From NCBI GenBank assembly GCA_029260015.1, contig JAJDEB010000002.1, forward strand, positions 124,001 to 188,000: 64,000 bases of DNA. The letters run 5' to 3'. The DNA is from Phycisphaerae bacterium (GTDB lineage: Bacteria > Planctomycetota > Phycisphaerae > UBA1845). Of the stretch, positions 49,502 to 59,056 are shown one piece after another; positions within the stretch are counted from its first letter, which is position 1, and every line of letters starts with the position of its first letter. The notes below the pieces were generated by a model. It did no database searches and was not told where the DNA came from. It was given only the letters and a program-made list of their open reading frames with translations. Made by a program: the position numbers and the translations under genes.

Positions 49502-50719
49502 TTAGCGGCGGCGACGCATCACAAATGTCGCACCGAGGGCTGTCAGTAACATGCTGGCAGGTTCTGGCGTGGCTGACGAAGTGAAATCTGCCGTCGCAGT
49601 AAAGCCGTTAGCCGTCGCAACCTGGTTGACGAAGCTGAATGCGAAAGCCTCGTCCATCAACGCAAAAGGGACGATTGGTCCGTCGATCGTTACCCCTTGA
49701 GCCGCGAAGTCGGTTGCACCAAATCCAGTGTTGCCGTTCAAGATTCCACTCTGAAACGCGATCGAAAACAGGTAATCATTGTTTGATGCAAAGAAATCCA
49801 CTGAGCCCGCACCTGTAGTATCGTCTGGGTTCACGGTAACCGAGCCCATCGAAAACTTGGCGTTTGAATAATCGACATCACCGATTCCTGGTGTTTGCAG
49901 CGTCAGACCGACGCCATTCCAAGAACCACTCAAAGCGCCATCGTCCAATTCAAAAAGCGGCGTGGATGAGTCAGCCGCCGGATCTGCAAACGTTGCGACA
50001 GTAAATGAACCAGCTTGCGCCTGTCCGGCGAACGCCAACATCCCGCCAACAACGGCGAGCATTTTGACGGCATTCTTGTTGATTGAAAACTTCCGCCGAC
50101 GAAATACCAAACCTGCACCGCATGCCAGTAGAGCGAGGCTCGCAGGCTCAGGAATCGGTACAGTCGTCGTCGATGAAGTGAAAGCAGCCGTCGCGGAGAA
50201 GCCGCCGCTGGCGTCAGTCGCAATCTGATTCGCGAAGGCAAAGCTGAATGCTTCCTCTTCGTCGATCGAGGCCACGGCAAATCCGGCAACGATAACCGGC
50301 CCGGACATGCTGACGGAATCGAGATCGACGGCTATGAATTCGGTCGCGCCAAAGCCGATCACTGCGAGCGATGCAGCCTCAAAGGTAATCGTTAGCAATG
50401 GAGATGCAGACGAGTCGAAGAACTCGATCGCCCCCAATTCACTGTCGCCACCCAACGGAGCCTCGATGGACGACATCGAAAACGTCGCATCCGGAAAGTC
50501 GCCGGCGACCGTTTCAAGCGTCAATCCAGTGCCAGACCATCCGCCCGAAAGCATCATGCTCGCACCGTCATACGAGAACAGTGGTGTACCAGCCCCAGGA
50601 CTGGGGTCAGCAAATGTCGCGACGGTAAATGTGGTCGCTTTTGCCTGCTGCATGCCAAACATGCAAACGAGGCCAACCGCGAACGTTACCGTCCGCGCAA
50701 ATCTTGCGCCATTGGTCAT
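49502..50719 (-). CDS. Tandem double PEP-CTERM protein (two signal-peptide/domain/PEP-CTERM units in one frame)
   Basis: PIPEPASLALLACGAGLVFRRRKFS followed by INKNAVKMLAVVGGMLAFAGQAQA and second unit ending TPEPASMLLTALGATFVMRRRR. Confidence 0.85.
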   Translation of the reverse strand: MTNGARFARTVTFAVGLVCMFGMQQAKATTFTVATFADPSPGAGTPLFSYDGASMMLSGGWSGTGLTLETVAGDFPDATFSMSSIEAPLGGDSELGAIEFFDSSASPLLTITFEAASLAVIGFGATEFIAVDLDSVSMSGPVIVAGFAVASIDEEEAFSFAFANQIATDASGGFSATAAFTSSTTTVPIPEPASLALLACGAGLVFRRRKFSINKNAVKMLAVVGGMLAFAGQAQAGSFTVATFADPAADSSTPLFELDDGALSGSWNGVGLTLQTPGIGDVDYSNAKFSMGSVTVNPDDTTGAGSVDFFASNNDYLFSIAFQSGILNGNTGFGATDFAAQGVTIDGPIVPFALMDEAFAFSFVNQVATANGFTATADFTSSATPEPASMLLTALGATFVMRRRR

Positions 50720-50790
50720 CTCATCTCCCTCCCAAGAGATACGCGCAGCGCCTGTGCGTGCGCACTTCTTGATGATCTATGTTGCCGAAC

Positions 50791-50866
50791 TATTCGTTCA
50801 CGAAATATCCACTAACGAAACATTCACGAATGAATATTCGCAGACGAAGATATTCGTAGACGAACG
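50791..50866. repeat. About five degenerate ~15-bp tandem repeats upstream of the double PEP-CTERM gene
   Basis: TATTCGTTCACGAAA/TATCCACTAACGAAA/CATTCACGAATGAA/TATTCGCAGACGAAG/ATATTCGTAGACGAAC. Confidence 0.7.
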
Positions 50867-51229
50867 CGCTCAGCTTTAATTGTCTCGGGAATCCGCCGAC
50901 GCTCGGATGGATACGAAGCACCGACTATTTTGCGGCTAAACCAAAGGAGATCAGTTTAGACCGCCTCTCTCTGTGGATTCCCTCCCGTTATTCTCTCTGT
51001 GTACTACGATAACGGCCCGCCGGGCACGTTTCAAGGGTTTCTCACAAGCAAAAAACATATTTCCAAGGGTCGATCAGCAACACTTGATTTCATGGACCGA
51101 TTCGAGAAACCCCGCTTTTCGGGGGCATGGAATCCGATTTCGACCGGAAAATCAGGTACCAGCCTTGGTTGGGCTGTTTCTCTCGGACGGTAACCCATGG
51201 GTCACAACGACCGGATCAGCAATACGCGT

Positions 51230-51592
51230 TTATCGGACCGTTTCGCCAAAGACTTGATCGAGGATAGCCAGCTTGCAATTGTTGCAATCAGTGATGTCGG
51301 CTCCACCAAAAAGGGCATCGAGGGCACAGTTTTGAAGAGCCGTGGATTCTTCTTCGGCTTTGGTGATGCCGTTGGCTTGATCCACACGAGCCGCAAGAAT
51401 GCTCGTAAGGATTTCGTCTTCAGTCATCACGCCGTCGCAACTCTCGCGCACATCCAAAGAAATGATATCCGGATCAGGCAAAATCCGAACGCCAGAAAGC
51501 AATTCATCCAGTCCCGTACCGCACCCGATGGCGGCAACACACATGAAAATGCACAACGAAAAAATCAACTTCGGAACGAACGAACGCAACAT
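51230..51592 (-). CDS. Small hypothetical lipoprotein
   Basis: MLRSFVPKLIFSLCIFMCVAAIGCG lipobox; 120 aa. Confidence 0.6.
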   Translation of the reverse strand: MLRSFVPKLIFSLCIFMCVAAIGCGTGLDELLSGVRILPDPDIISLDVRESCDGVMTEDEILTSILAARVDQANGITKAEEESTALQNCALDALFGGADITDCNNCKLAILDQVFGETVR

Positions 51593-51850
51593 TACGATGA
51601 TCCTTTTGAACTGTCCTTCTAGGAATATCTGCGCATTTCAACCATCGGCATTGCCCCTTGCAATTCGTGAATGGTCTAAAGCAGGAGTGGTTCTCGTCAT
51701 AACAGCAACCATGATGATGGTCTTGGGTTTAGATCGTTTAATGCGTGATAAAAATTCGGTTCGGTAAACCCTCTCGTCAGAGTATCATCCATTCTTCTAG
51801 GCCCATCAGCAAACTAAAAAGCTGCCGGATAACGCTGAAACTTTTGGTGC

Positions 51851-52861
51851 TTGTATCGCATGGAAATATGGCTCTGGGTCGGATTCTTGTTTTTTGTATT
51901 GGCGATGCTCGCGCTCGATCTCGGCGTTTTTAATCGCAAAGCGCATGTGATTTCGATTCGAGAGGCAACTGGATGGACAGTTCTCTGGGTGGCACTTGCG
52001 CTGGGCTTTAATGCTGCGATCTACTTCTTGTACGAGCGGCACTGGCTTGGCATTGGAACAACCATCGGGCACGAGCTAAATGGGAGGACAGCCGCCCTCC
52101 AATTCTTCACCGGTTACGTGATCGAAAAGTCGCTGAGCCTCGACAATATCTTCGTCATTGCGATGATCTTTTCATACTTTTCAGTCCCGGCAATCTACCA
52201 GCATCGGGTGCTGTTCTGGGGAATCATCGGCGCACTGGTCATGCGCGGGTTGATGATCCTCGCTGGCGTGGCGTTGATTGAGCGGTTTGACTGGATCATT
52301 TATGTTTTCGGCGCGCTGCTGATCATGACAGCCGTCAAGATGCTCATCGTCCGGCACGACAACCTCGACCCAGGCAAGAACCCTTTGATTCGCCTTGCCA
52401 AACGCTTGTACCCTTTATCCGACGATTTCGACGGACCGAATTTCTTCACTCGCATCGATGGAAAACGGGCGATCACACCGTTGTTTCTTTCGCTGCTCAT
52501 CGTCGAAAGCACCGACTTGCTTTTTGCGGTCGATTCTATCCCTGCGATCTTTGCAGTGACGCGTGATCCGTTCATCATCTTTACATCGAATGTGTTTGCC
52601 ATCCTGGGGTTGCGATCGCTCTACTTTGCATTGGCTGGCATGATGGAGAAATTCCGGTACATCAAATCAAGCCTCGTCTTCGTTCTCGCGTTCGTGGGCG
52701 TCAAGATGATTCTCATGCACCACCATCCAATCCCCACGTTCGCTTCGCTGGCAATCATTCTGGGAATCCTGACCGTCGGTGTGCTCGCTTCGATCATCGG
52801 CGCTAAACGTGACACGGCGCCGCTGGCATCGCCAATCCCAAATCAGAAGGATGACCAATGA
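51851..52861 (+). CDS. TerC family membrane protein
   Basis: LDLGVFNRKAHVISIREATGWTVLWVALALGF...GYVIEKSLSLDNIFVIAMIF...ESTDLLFAVDSIPAIFAVTRDPFIIFTSNVFAILGLRSLYF. Confidence 0.95.
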   Translation: MYRMEIWLWVGFLFFVLAMLALDLGVFNRKAHVISIREATGWTVLWVALALGFNAAIYFLYERHWLGIGTTIGHELNGRTAALQFFTGYVIEKSLSLDNIFVIAMIFSYFSVPAIYQHRVLFWGIIGALVMRGLMILAGVALIERFDWIIYVFGALLIMTAVKMLIVRHDNLDPGKNPLIRLAKRLYPLSDDFDGPNFFTRIDGKRAITPLFLSLLIVESTDLLFAVDSIPAIFAVTRDPFIIFTSNVFAILGLRSLYFALAGMMEKFRYIKSSLVFVLAFVGVKMILMHHHPIPTFASLAIILGILTVGVLASIIGAKRDTAPLASPIPNQKDDQ

Positions 52862-53171
52862 CGAAATGGATTCAATTTCGCTTAGTGATTAAGCACAAAC
52901 CCTCGACACCTCAGCAGAATATCATGAATTCGGGTTGTGACCGATCCGGTGCATCAAGACCGGCGAAAGTGGGATTTGAACGCCCTAAAGCAGTTTATCC
53001 AATACGGTTCCGCACCCGCCGAGAAACAATAAAGCAACGGCAGCGGTTGCAGCCCGCTTGGAGTCGCAATTCGGTTTGAAAACCAATGGAAGCAACATTC
53101 TATTTGTCCCGGAATTACCAATGCCTGCTTCAAACATTCTCAACTTGAAAGAGATCGGCGCTCCTAAGCGT

Positions 53172-53837
53172 TCAACGCGAGTCGTTCCTTTTCGTGTTTG
53201 CAGTGTTCAGTAGTTCGTCAAATGGAACATTTACAAATAGGCTGGAGCGGGTGTTCTTGCTATTGCCGCCCCAGCCGAATAGTTCAGCAACGCGGGGCAG
53301 CAGGTAGATCCCGGAAGACGCACCCCTGAGCCTTCCACACATTGATTCTTCCTGAATAAAAACACTCTTGATGGGAAAGTAATTGTGCAACATTCTGATT
53401 CGCCTCAAAACAATAGCATGAAACTGCAATGTTTCTCGACTTGGTTCCCAATCGTCAAACACCCACGGGAAGCCCGCAAATGTTGCTGTCATTTGAATTG
53501 GCGGCACACTGATCCAGATAACGGGTGGGAAGTGCCGCGTTGGGGTCGAGACCTTCGCGCCAATTAGCCGCTGTCGAGAAATGCGCCACGCAGACCGTGC
53601 ATGTTCACCAAACTGTACGCGCTTGTTGGGTTCAAGTGGAACCAGTTCGTTGCATTCTTGACGTGTGCAGAACACTTCTAGTCCCAACATCTGAAGCAAG
53701 CTGTTGAGGTCTTCTGCTGATATGACTTCGGACGTAGCGATCCCCACTTCGCACAATGGCCCGCCGTGCCATGACTTTTCGTCGTTAAGGTCAACAGTGT
53801 TTTTCTTGACGTTGAATTGCGGAAATCGTATTGGCAT
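53172..53837 (-). CDS. Hypothetical protein, no recognised family
   Basis: Open frame of 221 aa from MPIRFPQFN; the listed longer ORF runs back into tRNA-Ser. Confidence 0.45.
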   Translation of the reverse strand: MPIRFPQFNVKKNTVDLNDEKSWHGGPLCEVGIATSEVISAEDLNSLLQMLGLEVFCTRQECNELVPLEPNKRVQFGEHARSAWRISRQRLIGAKVSTPTRHFPPVIWISVPPIQMTATFAGFPWVFDDWEPSRETLQFHAIVLRRIRMLHNYFPIKSVFIQEESMCGRLRGASSGIYLLPRVAELFGWGGNSKNTRSSLFVNVPFDELLNTANTKRNDSR

Positions 53838-53851
53838 ATGATCGGACGAAA

Positions 53852-53938
<87 letters not shown>

Positions 53939-54059
53939 GGCGCTGATGGCGCCTTATGCGAGGCGACATTATGTCGATCGGCGGCGATGTCGTAAAGCTT
54001 GGCCGATTTCGCCGGATTTTCAAGCTGCTTTAGATCACAGACTTGGCGATGGCTGGCGA

Positions 54060-54602
54060 CTAAGCCAATGACTCGGGGTCCAGATATGCCTTGATGGGTA
54101 GCTCAAAGACGACTTCGTCGCGGACGGCGATGCCTTCGAACCCGACCGTGGGGATTTCGGGCTTGGCTTTGCGGGCTTCGTCCACCACGCCCAAGTTGAC
54201 GGCTGTCATGCGGAATCCGAGCTTTTGATAGAACGCCAGCGCTTTGATGTTATCGTTGGTCGTCGTCAGCCAGATGCGGTTGATGTTGCGCTTGCGAGCA
54301 TCTTCGATGGCCATCAACATCAGCGACGATCCGATGCGTTCGCCTTCCAGCATACTATTGAGGGTGAGCACTTCGAGGGCTTCGTCCTGGTAGGCCATCG
54401 TCAGCAAGCCGGCGATTTGCCCGTCGCGCCATTCGATGAAGCCCTCTTGCTCATGCGGGTAGTAGGCCTTGCCCTGGCTCATCACCTTCTTGCTTCGCCA
54501 GTGCTTTTCGATGAAGTCGGCGATGGCTTGGCGGTCTTCGTTTTGGATCGGGCGACGCGACATATCTCTATAATACACCGCACATGCGAGAATTGACCAC
54601 AA
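54060..54602 (-). CDS. GNAT family N-acetyltransferase
   Basis: LTLNSMLEGERIGSSLMLMAIEDARKRNINRIWLTTTNDNIKALAFYQKLGFRM. Confidence 0.88.
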   Translation of the reverse strand: MWSILACAVYYRDMSRRPIQNEDRQAIADFIEKHWRSKKVMSQGKAYYPHEQEGFIEWRDGQIAGLLTMAYQDEALEVLTLNSMLEGERIGSSLMLMAIEDARKRNINRIWLTTTNDNIKALAFYQKLGFRMTAVNLGVVDEARKAKPEIPTVGFEGIAVRDEVVFELPIKAYLDPESLA

Positions 54603-54742
54603 TCGAAACCACCCATCGCCGCTTTCGATGCTGAAAACGGGGGCGAATCCTGGAACTTGTCGCGCGGGCCAGCCGTTTCTAAGATGCCTCGCCGCCTGCG
54701 ATGGGCTGCCTGTAAACCCAACTGACCTAAGGAACCACCCCC

Positions 54743-55504
54743 ATGAGCGATACGCTGGACATCATCTTTACGGCCCCGCACCCGGACGATTTGGAAATTG
54801 GCATGGGGGGCACGATCGCCAAGTGCGTCAAAGACGGCTACCGCGTGGGAATGATCCACATGACCACCGGCGAACCCACGCCGCGCGGAACCCTTGAAAC
54901 GCGAAACGCCGAAACGCAAGCAGCCGCAAGCGTGCTTGGAGTGGCTGTCTGCGAGACGCTCGACATGCCCAACCGTGTGCTGATGGATTGTCCGGAGAAT
55001 CGTTTCAAGTTGGCGACGGTTTTGCGCCGCTACAAACCGCGCGTTCTCGTCGCGATGGCTGGCAGAACTGTCTCCGCATCACCCGATCATTACCAGGCGC
55101 AACTCATCACAGAAGCGGCGCGTTTCTATTCTCAGCTTACCAAGTGGGACGAACGTTTCGACGGTACAGCCCCGCACCGCATGGACCATTTGATGTATCG
55201 CGTGGTCCCAACGGCTGCTGAAGCTCCGTCATTTCCGACGAAGATCGTCGTCGATATCAGTGAGACTTTCGAGAAGAAGATGGAAGCCGTCCGATGCTAC
55301 AAATCGCAATTCGATGAAAAGCGTGTCCTCGGCGTCGAACATTACATTCGCAGCTATGCCGGAGTTGAAGGAGCATCGATCGGCGTGAAGTACGGCGAAT
55401 CGTACTACTTACCGCGACCGCTAGGGGTGGCTGACCCGATCGCGACTTTGGGCGACTGGCAAGTTCCGCCGCCATTTGACCCGCAAAATCCGCCGCGCCA
55501 GTAG
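54743..55504 (+). CDS. PIG-L / BshB1-like deacetylase
   Basis: IIFTAPHPDDLEIGMGGTIAKCVKDGYRVGMIHMTTGEPTPRGT. Confidence 0.93.
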   Translation: MSDTLDIIFTAPHPDDLEIGMGGTIAKCVKDGYRVGMIHMTTGEPTPRGTLETRNAETQAAASVLGVAVCETLDMPNRVLMDCPENRFKLATVLRRYKPRVLVAMAGRTVSASPDHYQAQLITEAARFYSQLTKWDERFDGTAPHRMDHLMYRVVPTAAEAPSFPTKIVVDISETFEKKMEAVRCYKSQFDEKRVLGVEHYIRSYAGVEGASIGVKYGESYYLPRPLGVADPIATLGDWQVPPPFDPQNPPRQ

Positions 55505-55608
55505 CGCCATCGCCGCCTTCGGCAATTCCTGCGCGATGTGGTTCTCAATTTGCGCCTCCGAAAGACCGATAACACCGGGATATACCATTATCTGCCGGAG
55601 GCGTATCT

Positions 55609-56229
55609 GTGAATGTGTACATCGATGACGTGGAAGCCAACATCTCTACTAATGCGGAACAAGTGCTCGACGATGTTCTGCAAGCTGCCCGCGAGCAAGT
55701 CAATGAAGCCGGTCGGATGATCGTCGGACTCATTTGCGATGGCATCAATGTCGCCGATGAAGAGTTGGCTGAGACGCTTCAGAAACCGCAGTCCGATTTT
55801 CAGCGCGTTGATCTTCAGTCTGCCGACCCGGTGGAACTGGTGCGCGAAGCGCTCGCACAAGCCGAGCAACTTCTTGACGAAACCGCGCGCAGCGCCAAGG
55901 GGATCGTTGAACAATTGACCTGCGGAAACACGGCTGAAGCGATGCCAATTCTCTCATCGTGTTGCCAGGCGTGGCTGGAGATTCATGGCGGGGTAGCCAA
56001 CGCGATGAACGCACTGAGGATAGATCCCAACACGATGGATGTGGGCGGTAAGCCAATCGTCGAAGTGCTGGGCGAACCGATTCGGGTGTTGAATGATATC
56101 AAAGAGGCTGTGACCGCTCGCGATTTTGTTTTACTCTCGGATATTTTGAGTTACGAGTTTGAAGAAACGGCTGAGGCTTGGCGGAGTATTATTGAGGCGA
56201 TTCGGCAGTATACAGTTGCTGAAGAGTAG
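55609..56229 (+). CDS. Hypothetical helical protein
   Basis: Open frame, 206 aa, predominantly helix-forming composition. Confidence 0.6.
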   Translation: MNVYIDDVEANISTNAEQVLDDVLQAAREQVNEAGRMIVGLICDGINVADEELAETLQKPQSDFQRVDLQSADPVELVREALAQAEQLLDETARSAKGIVEQLTCGNTAEAMPILSSCCQAWLEIHGGVANAMNALRIDPNTMDVGGKPIVEVLGEPIRVLNDIKEAVTARDFVLLSDILSYEFEETAEAWRSIIEAIRQYTVAEE

Positions 56230-56248
56230 GCTGATTCTCGAACATTTT

Positions 56249-56280
56249 GTCAGTCCCCCACCCTGAAGGGCGGGGTACCC
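56249..56280. repeat. Solo arm (inverted) of the GGGTGCCCCGCCC palindromic element
   Basis: GTCAGTCCCCCACCCTGAAGGGCGGGGTACCC, one mismatch to reverse complement of 15949-15980. Confidence 0.82.
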
Positions 56281-56290
56281 GATATCAATT

Positions 56291-58321
56291 TTATCCTTTG
56301 TTTTCTGGCGTTCCCACCGATTCTAGCAGCAACTCAGCAATGTCTTGCTGGCTTACCTTTTCGTTGTCATGGGCGGCTAATCCGTCGGTTAGCATTCGCA
56401 TGCAGAACGGGCAGGCGCTGGCGATTTTGTCGGCACCGGTTTCGGTGAGCTGGCGCGTGCGGGCCACGTTGACGCGCTCGGTGCCTTCCTCTTCCTCTTT
56501 GAAAAATTGTGCGCCGCCGGCACCGCAACACATGCCGCGGTCGCGTGTCTCTGTTGGTTCCAAAACGGTCAAGCCGGGTATGCTCTTGAGCACTTCGCGC
56601 GGTGCGTCGTAGATTTCATTGTAGCGCCCAAGGTAACACGAATCGTGGTAAACGACGCTTGAATTGATTGGTTGCGTTGGCTTGAGTAAGCCGTCGCGAA
56701 TCAGTCGCGCGAGCAGGTCGGTGTGGTGAACGACTTCGTAGTGCCCGTCAAAGTCGGGGTACTCGTTCTTGAACGTGTTGAAACAGTGCGGGCAAATGGC
56801 GATGATCTTGCGGACGTTGTGTGCAGAGAATACTTCGACGTTGGACTGCGCAAGAATTTGAAACAGGAATTCGTTGCCGGCGCGTCGGGCTGGATCGCCG
56901 GTGCAGGTTTCCTCGCCGCCAAGAACCGCAAATTCAACGCCGGCACGGTTGAGCAATTGTGAGACGGCGCGGGCTGTTTTGCGGGCTTTTTCGTCGAATG
57001 CGGGCCCGCACCCTACCCATAGTAGCCATTCCGCGTTGGGCTTGTCGGTCAGGCGTGGCACGTCCAAACCTTCCATCCATTCGGTGCGCTGCTGAGCAGG
57101 AAGCCCCCACGGGTTTCCGTTGTTTTCGAGTCCGCGAAAAGCGGTGGCGAGGTCTTGCGGAAACTCACCCTTTTCTTGAACGAGATAGCGGCGCAGGTCT
57201 ACGAACTTGTCGACGTAACTGATCATCACCGGGCATTCCTGCTCGCACGCGCGGCAAGTGGTGCAGGCCCAAAGGACGTCGGGGTTAATGACCGGCCCGA
57301 CGAGGTCGATCGGTTCGTGGGCGCTTTTGTCTTTCTTGACGAATTCATCCTGCCGCTCATAAAGATTGTTGCGCAGATCGACGGTGAACTGTTTGGGTGA
57401 AAGTAATTTGCCTGTGTTAGCGGCAGGGCAGAAATCGGTGCAACGACCACACTCTGTGCAGGTGTATAAGTCGAGCGCGGCTTTCCAGCCGAGTTGATCG
57501 ATGCGGGCGACGCCAAGCGTTTCTTCGCGCTCGACCTTGCCCTCCAAATCTTCGATGGGGGCAAGCCGTCCTGGCGGATCTAGGCTGCGCAGGTAGACAT
57601 TGGGGATAGCGGTAATAATGTGAAAGTGCTTGGAATATGGCAGAATATTCAAGAATACCAGCACAAGCACCGCATGCGTCCAGAATCCGGCGTGGCGTAT
57701 CGTGTTGAGAATCCCGTCTGAGAGATTCATTGGCGACAAGGCTGAAGCGACAACAGAACCAGCCGGTTCCCAAATGTTGAAGCGGGTGGCGTTCTGTGTT
57801 TCTGCAGTAGTGCTATGGCGCAGGATGTCGGCGGCGTCGTAGAGAATGTCAGAAACCATCATCGTGAGAATGATGCCGAGGATGACCAGCGCTTCGGTGC
57901 TAAGCGTCATGCGCCCGAGTTTCTTGATGACGCGAAAGTAAACGAACACGCACGTACCGAGTATCACCAAGATGGCAAAAACATCTTTGAATAGTGAATA
58001 GATGTTGCCCAGCGGCTGACCGACGCCGAGAATCCAAAGGTTGAACTGCTGATCGAATCCGCGCCCCCAGAGAATCAGCGAGCGCAGCAGCAACACACAA
58101 AACCCCGAAAAAATAAGCATGTGCGCCGCGCCGGCCAATGGGTATCGACGCATTTTTTCCTGGGCGAAAGCATAGCGAAATGTGCCAGCCAACCGCTTTC
58201 CAATCTGATCGAAACGGTAGGGGCCACCGCCTACGGTCATCAGTCGCCAGCGACAGGAAGCGGACCACGCAAAAACTCCAAACCCGAGCAGCAAAACCAG
58301 CGACATGATCCAGGGATTCAA
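56291..58321 (-). CDS. Membrane-bound (Fe-S) oxidoreductase, heterodisulfide reductase/GlpC-like with CCG domains
   Basis: CTECGRCTDFCPAANTGK; CTTCRACEQECPVMI; CCG-type CPHCFNTFKNEYP, CCGAGGAQFF; N-terminal multi-TM region. Confidence 0.92.
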   Translation of the reverse strand: MNPWIMSLVLLLGFGVFAWSASCRWRLMTVGGGPYRFDQIGKRLAGTFRYAFAQEKMRRYPLAGAAHMLIFSGFCVLLLRSLILWGRGFDQQFNLWILGVGQPLGNIYSLFKDVFAILVILGTCVFVYFRVIKKLGRMTLSTEALVILGIILTMMVSDILYDAADILRHSTTAETQNATRFNIWEPAGSVVASALSPMNLSDGILNTIRHAGFWTHAVLVLVFLNILPYSKHFHIITAIPNVYLRSLDPPGRLAPIEDLEGKVEREETLGVARIDQLGWKAALDLYTCTECGRCTDFCPAANTGKLLSPKQFTVDLRNNLYERQDEFVKKDKSAHEPIDLVGPVINPDVLWACTTCRACEQECPVMISYVDKFVDLRRYLVQEKGEFPQDLATAFRGLENNGNPWGLPAQQRTEWMEGLDVPRLTDKPNAEWLLWVGCGPAFDEKARKTARAVSQLLNRAGVEFAVLGGEETCTGDPARRAGNEFLFQILAQSNVEVFSAHNVRKIIAICPHCFNTFKNEYPDFDGHYEVVHHTDLLARLIRDGLLKPTQPINSSVVYHDSCYLGRYNEIYDAPREVLKSIPGLTVLEPTETRDRGMCCGAGGAQFFKEEEEGTERVNVARTRQLTETGADKIASACPFCMRMLTDGLAAHDNEKVSQQDIAELLLESVGTPENKG

Positions 58322-58511
58322 GGGTGCGGGCCTCCGGTTGATTGGACTTCAATGTAGGGCGCGAGGATTTCGATGACCGCATTTGTGTGGCCAAGCAGCG
58401 CTCGCGCCAAGTCGCTGGCATGATAACGCAACTGGCCGATGATGTGCAGATAGTGAATTCGCCGCCGTCCACCTGTGGGGAGGCGACGGGTACAGTCAAG
58501 GGAGACTGTGG

Positions 58512-58592
58512 CTATAGACCAGTACCAGTCACCGAAAACAGTCCAGCGAAGAATACAGCAAGGATCGCGAACAGAATTGAGAATATCGTCAT
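58512..58592 (-). CDS. Possible 26-aa hydrophobic small protein
   Basis: ATG...TAG encodes MTIFSILFAILAVFFAGLFSVTGTGL; below the ORF-track cutoff. Confidence 0.3.
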   Translation of the reverse strand: MTIFSILFAILAVFFAGLFSVTGTGL

Positions 58593-58809
58593 GGCTTTCA
58601 AATGCTCCGTTTTATGGTTAAAGAACTTAGGATCAAATCGGCCAACATCCGGATTTTCGCGGGGCCAATTTCAGCTCGCAAGCTAATTCCCAAATGGCCT
58701 TGTTTGGGTGCAAAGTGGGCTTCTATGTTCTCTTGACGATTTCGGGGCGGTTGGATAGGGTTTCACATCCTTCGGGCGGGCGGTTTCAGTTCGCCCGAAG
58801 TGCTATTTC

Positions 58810-58882
58810 GGCCCCTTCGTCTAGAGGCCTAGGACACCGGCTTTTCATGCCGGCAACACGGGTTCGACTCCCGTAGGGGTCA
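58810..58882 (+). tRNA. tRNA-Glu (anticodon TTC)
   Basis: GGCCCCTTCGTCTAGAGGCCTAGGACACCGGCTTTTCATGCCGGCAACACGGGTTCGACTCCCGTAGGGGTCA. Confidence 0.96.
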
Positions 58883-59056
58883 TTTCATTCGCTCTTCAAT
58901 CGCCGGTTGGCCGCCCTCGGGCTGGTCGATTCCGGTGGTTGCAGAGGTATTGGTTCAGACGGGGCCTGGCTTGTTGGGGCTCCTTTTTTGCGTTTGGGCC
59001 TGCCAGATTCGATGGGCGCCACCGTTCGATTGGCGCAAATGGGAGGAGTCGTCCCG

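Noticed and set aside
50791-50866. CRISPR or plasmid iterons
   Set aside because: Repeats too short and degenerate, no spacers, no rep gene nearby
50307-50879. 190-aa plus-strand ORF containing FVHEISTNETFTNEYSQTKIFVDER repeats
   Set aside because: Antisense to the double PEP-CTERM gene; the 5-aa periodicity just reflects the 15-bp DNA repeat
58907-59056. N-terminal extension of PolX in the ORF track
   Set aside because: PolX homology begins at MVKELAGAFERIADLLE (59057); the upstream part immediately follows tRNA-Glu and looks noncoding
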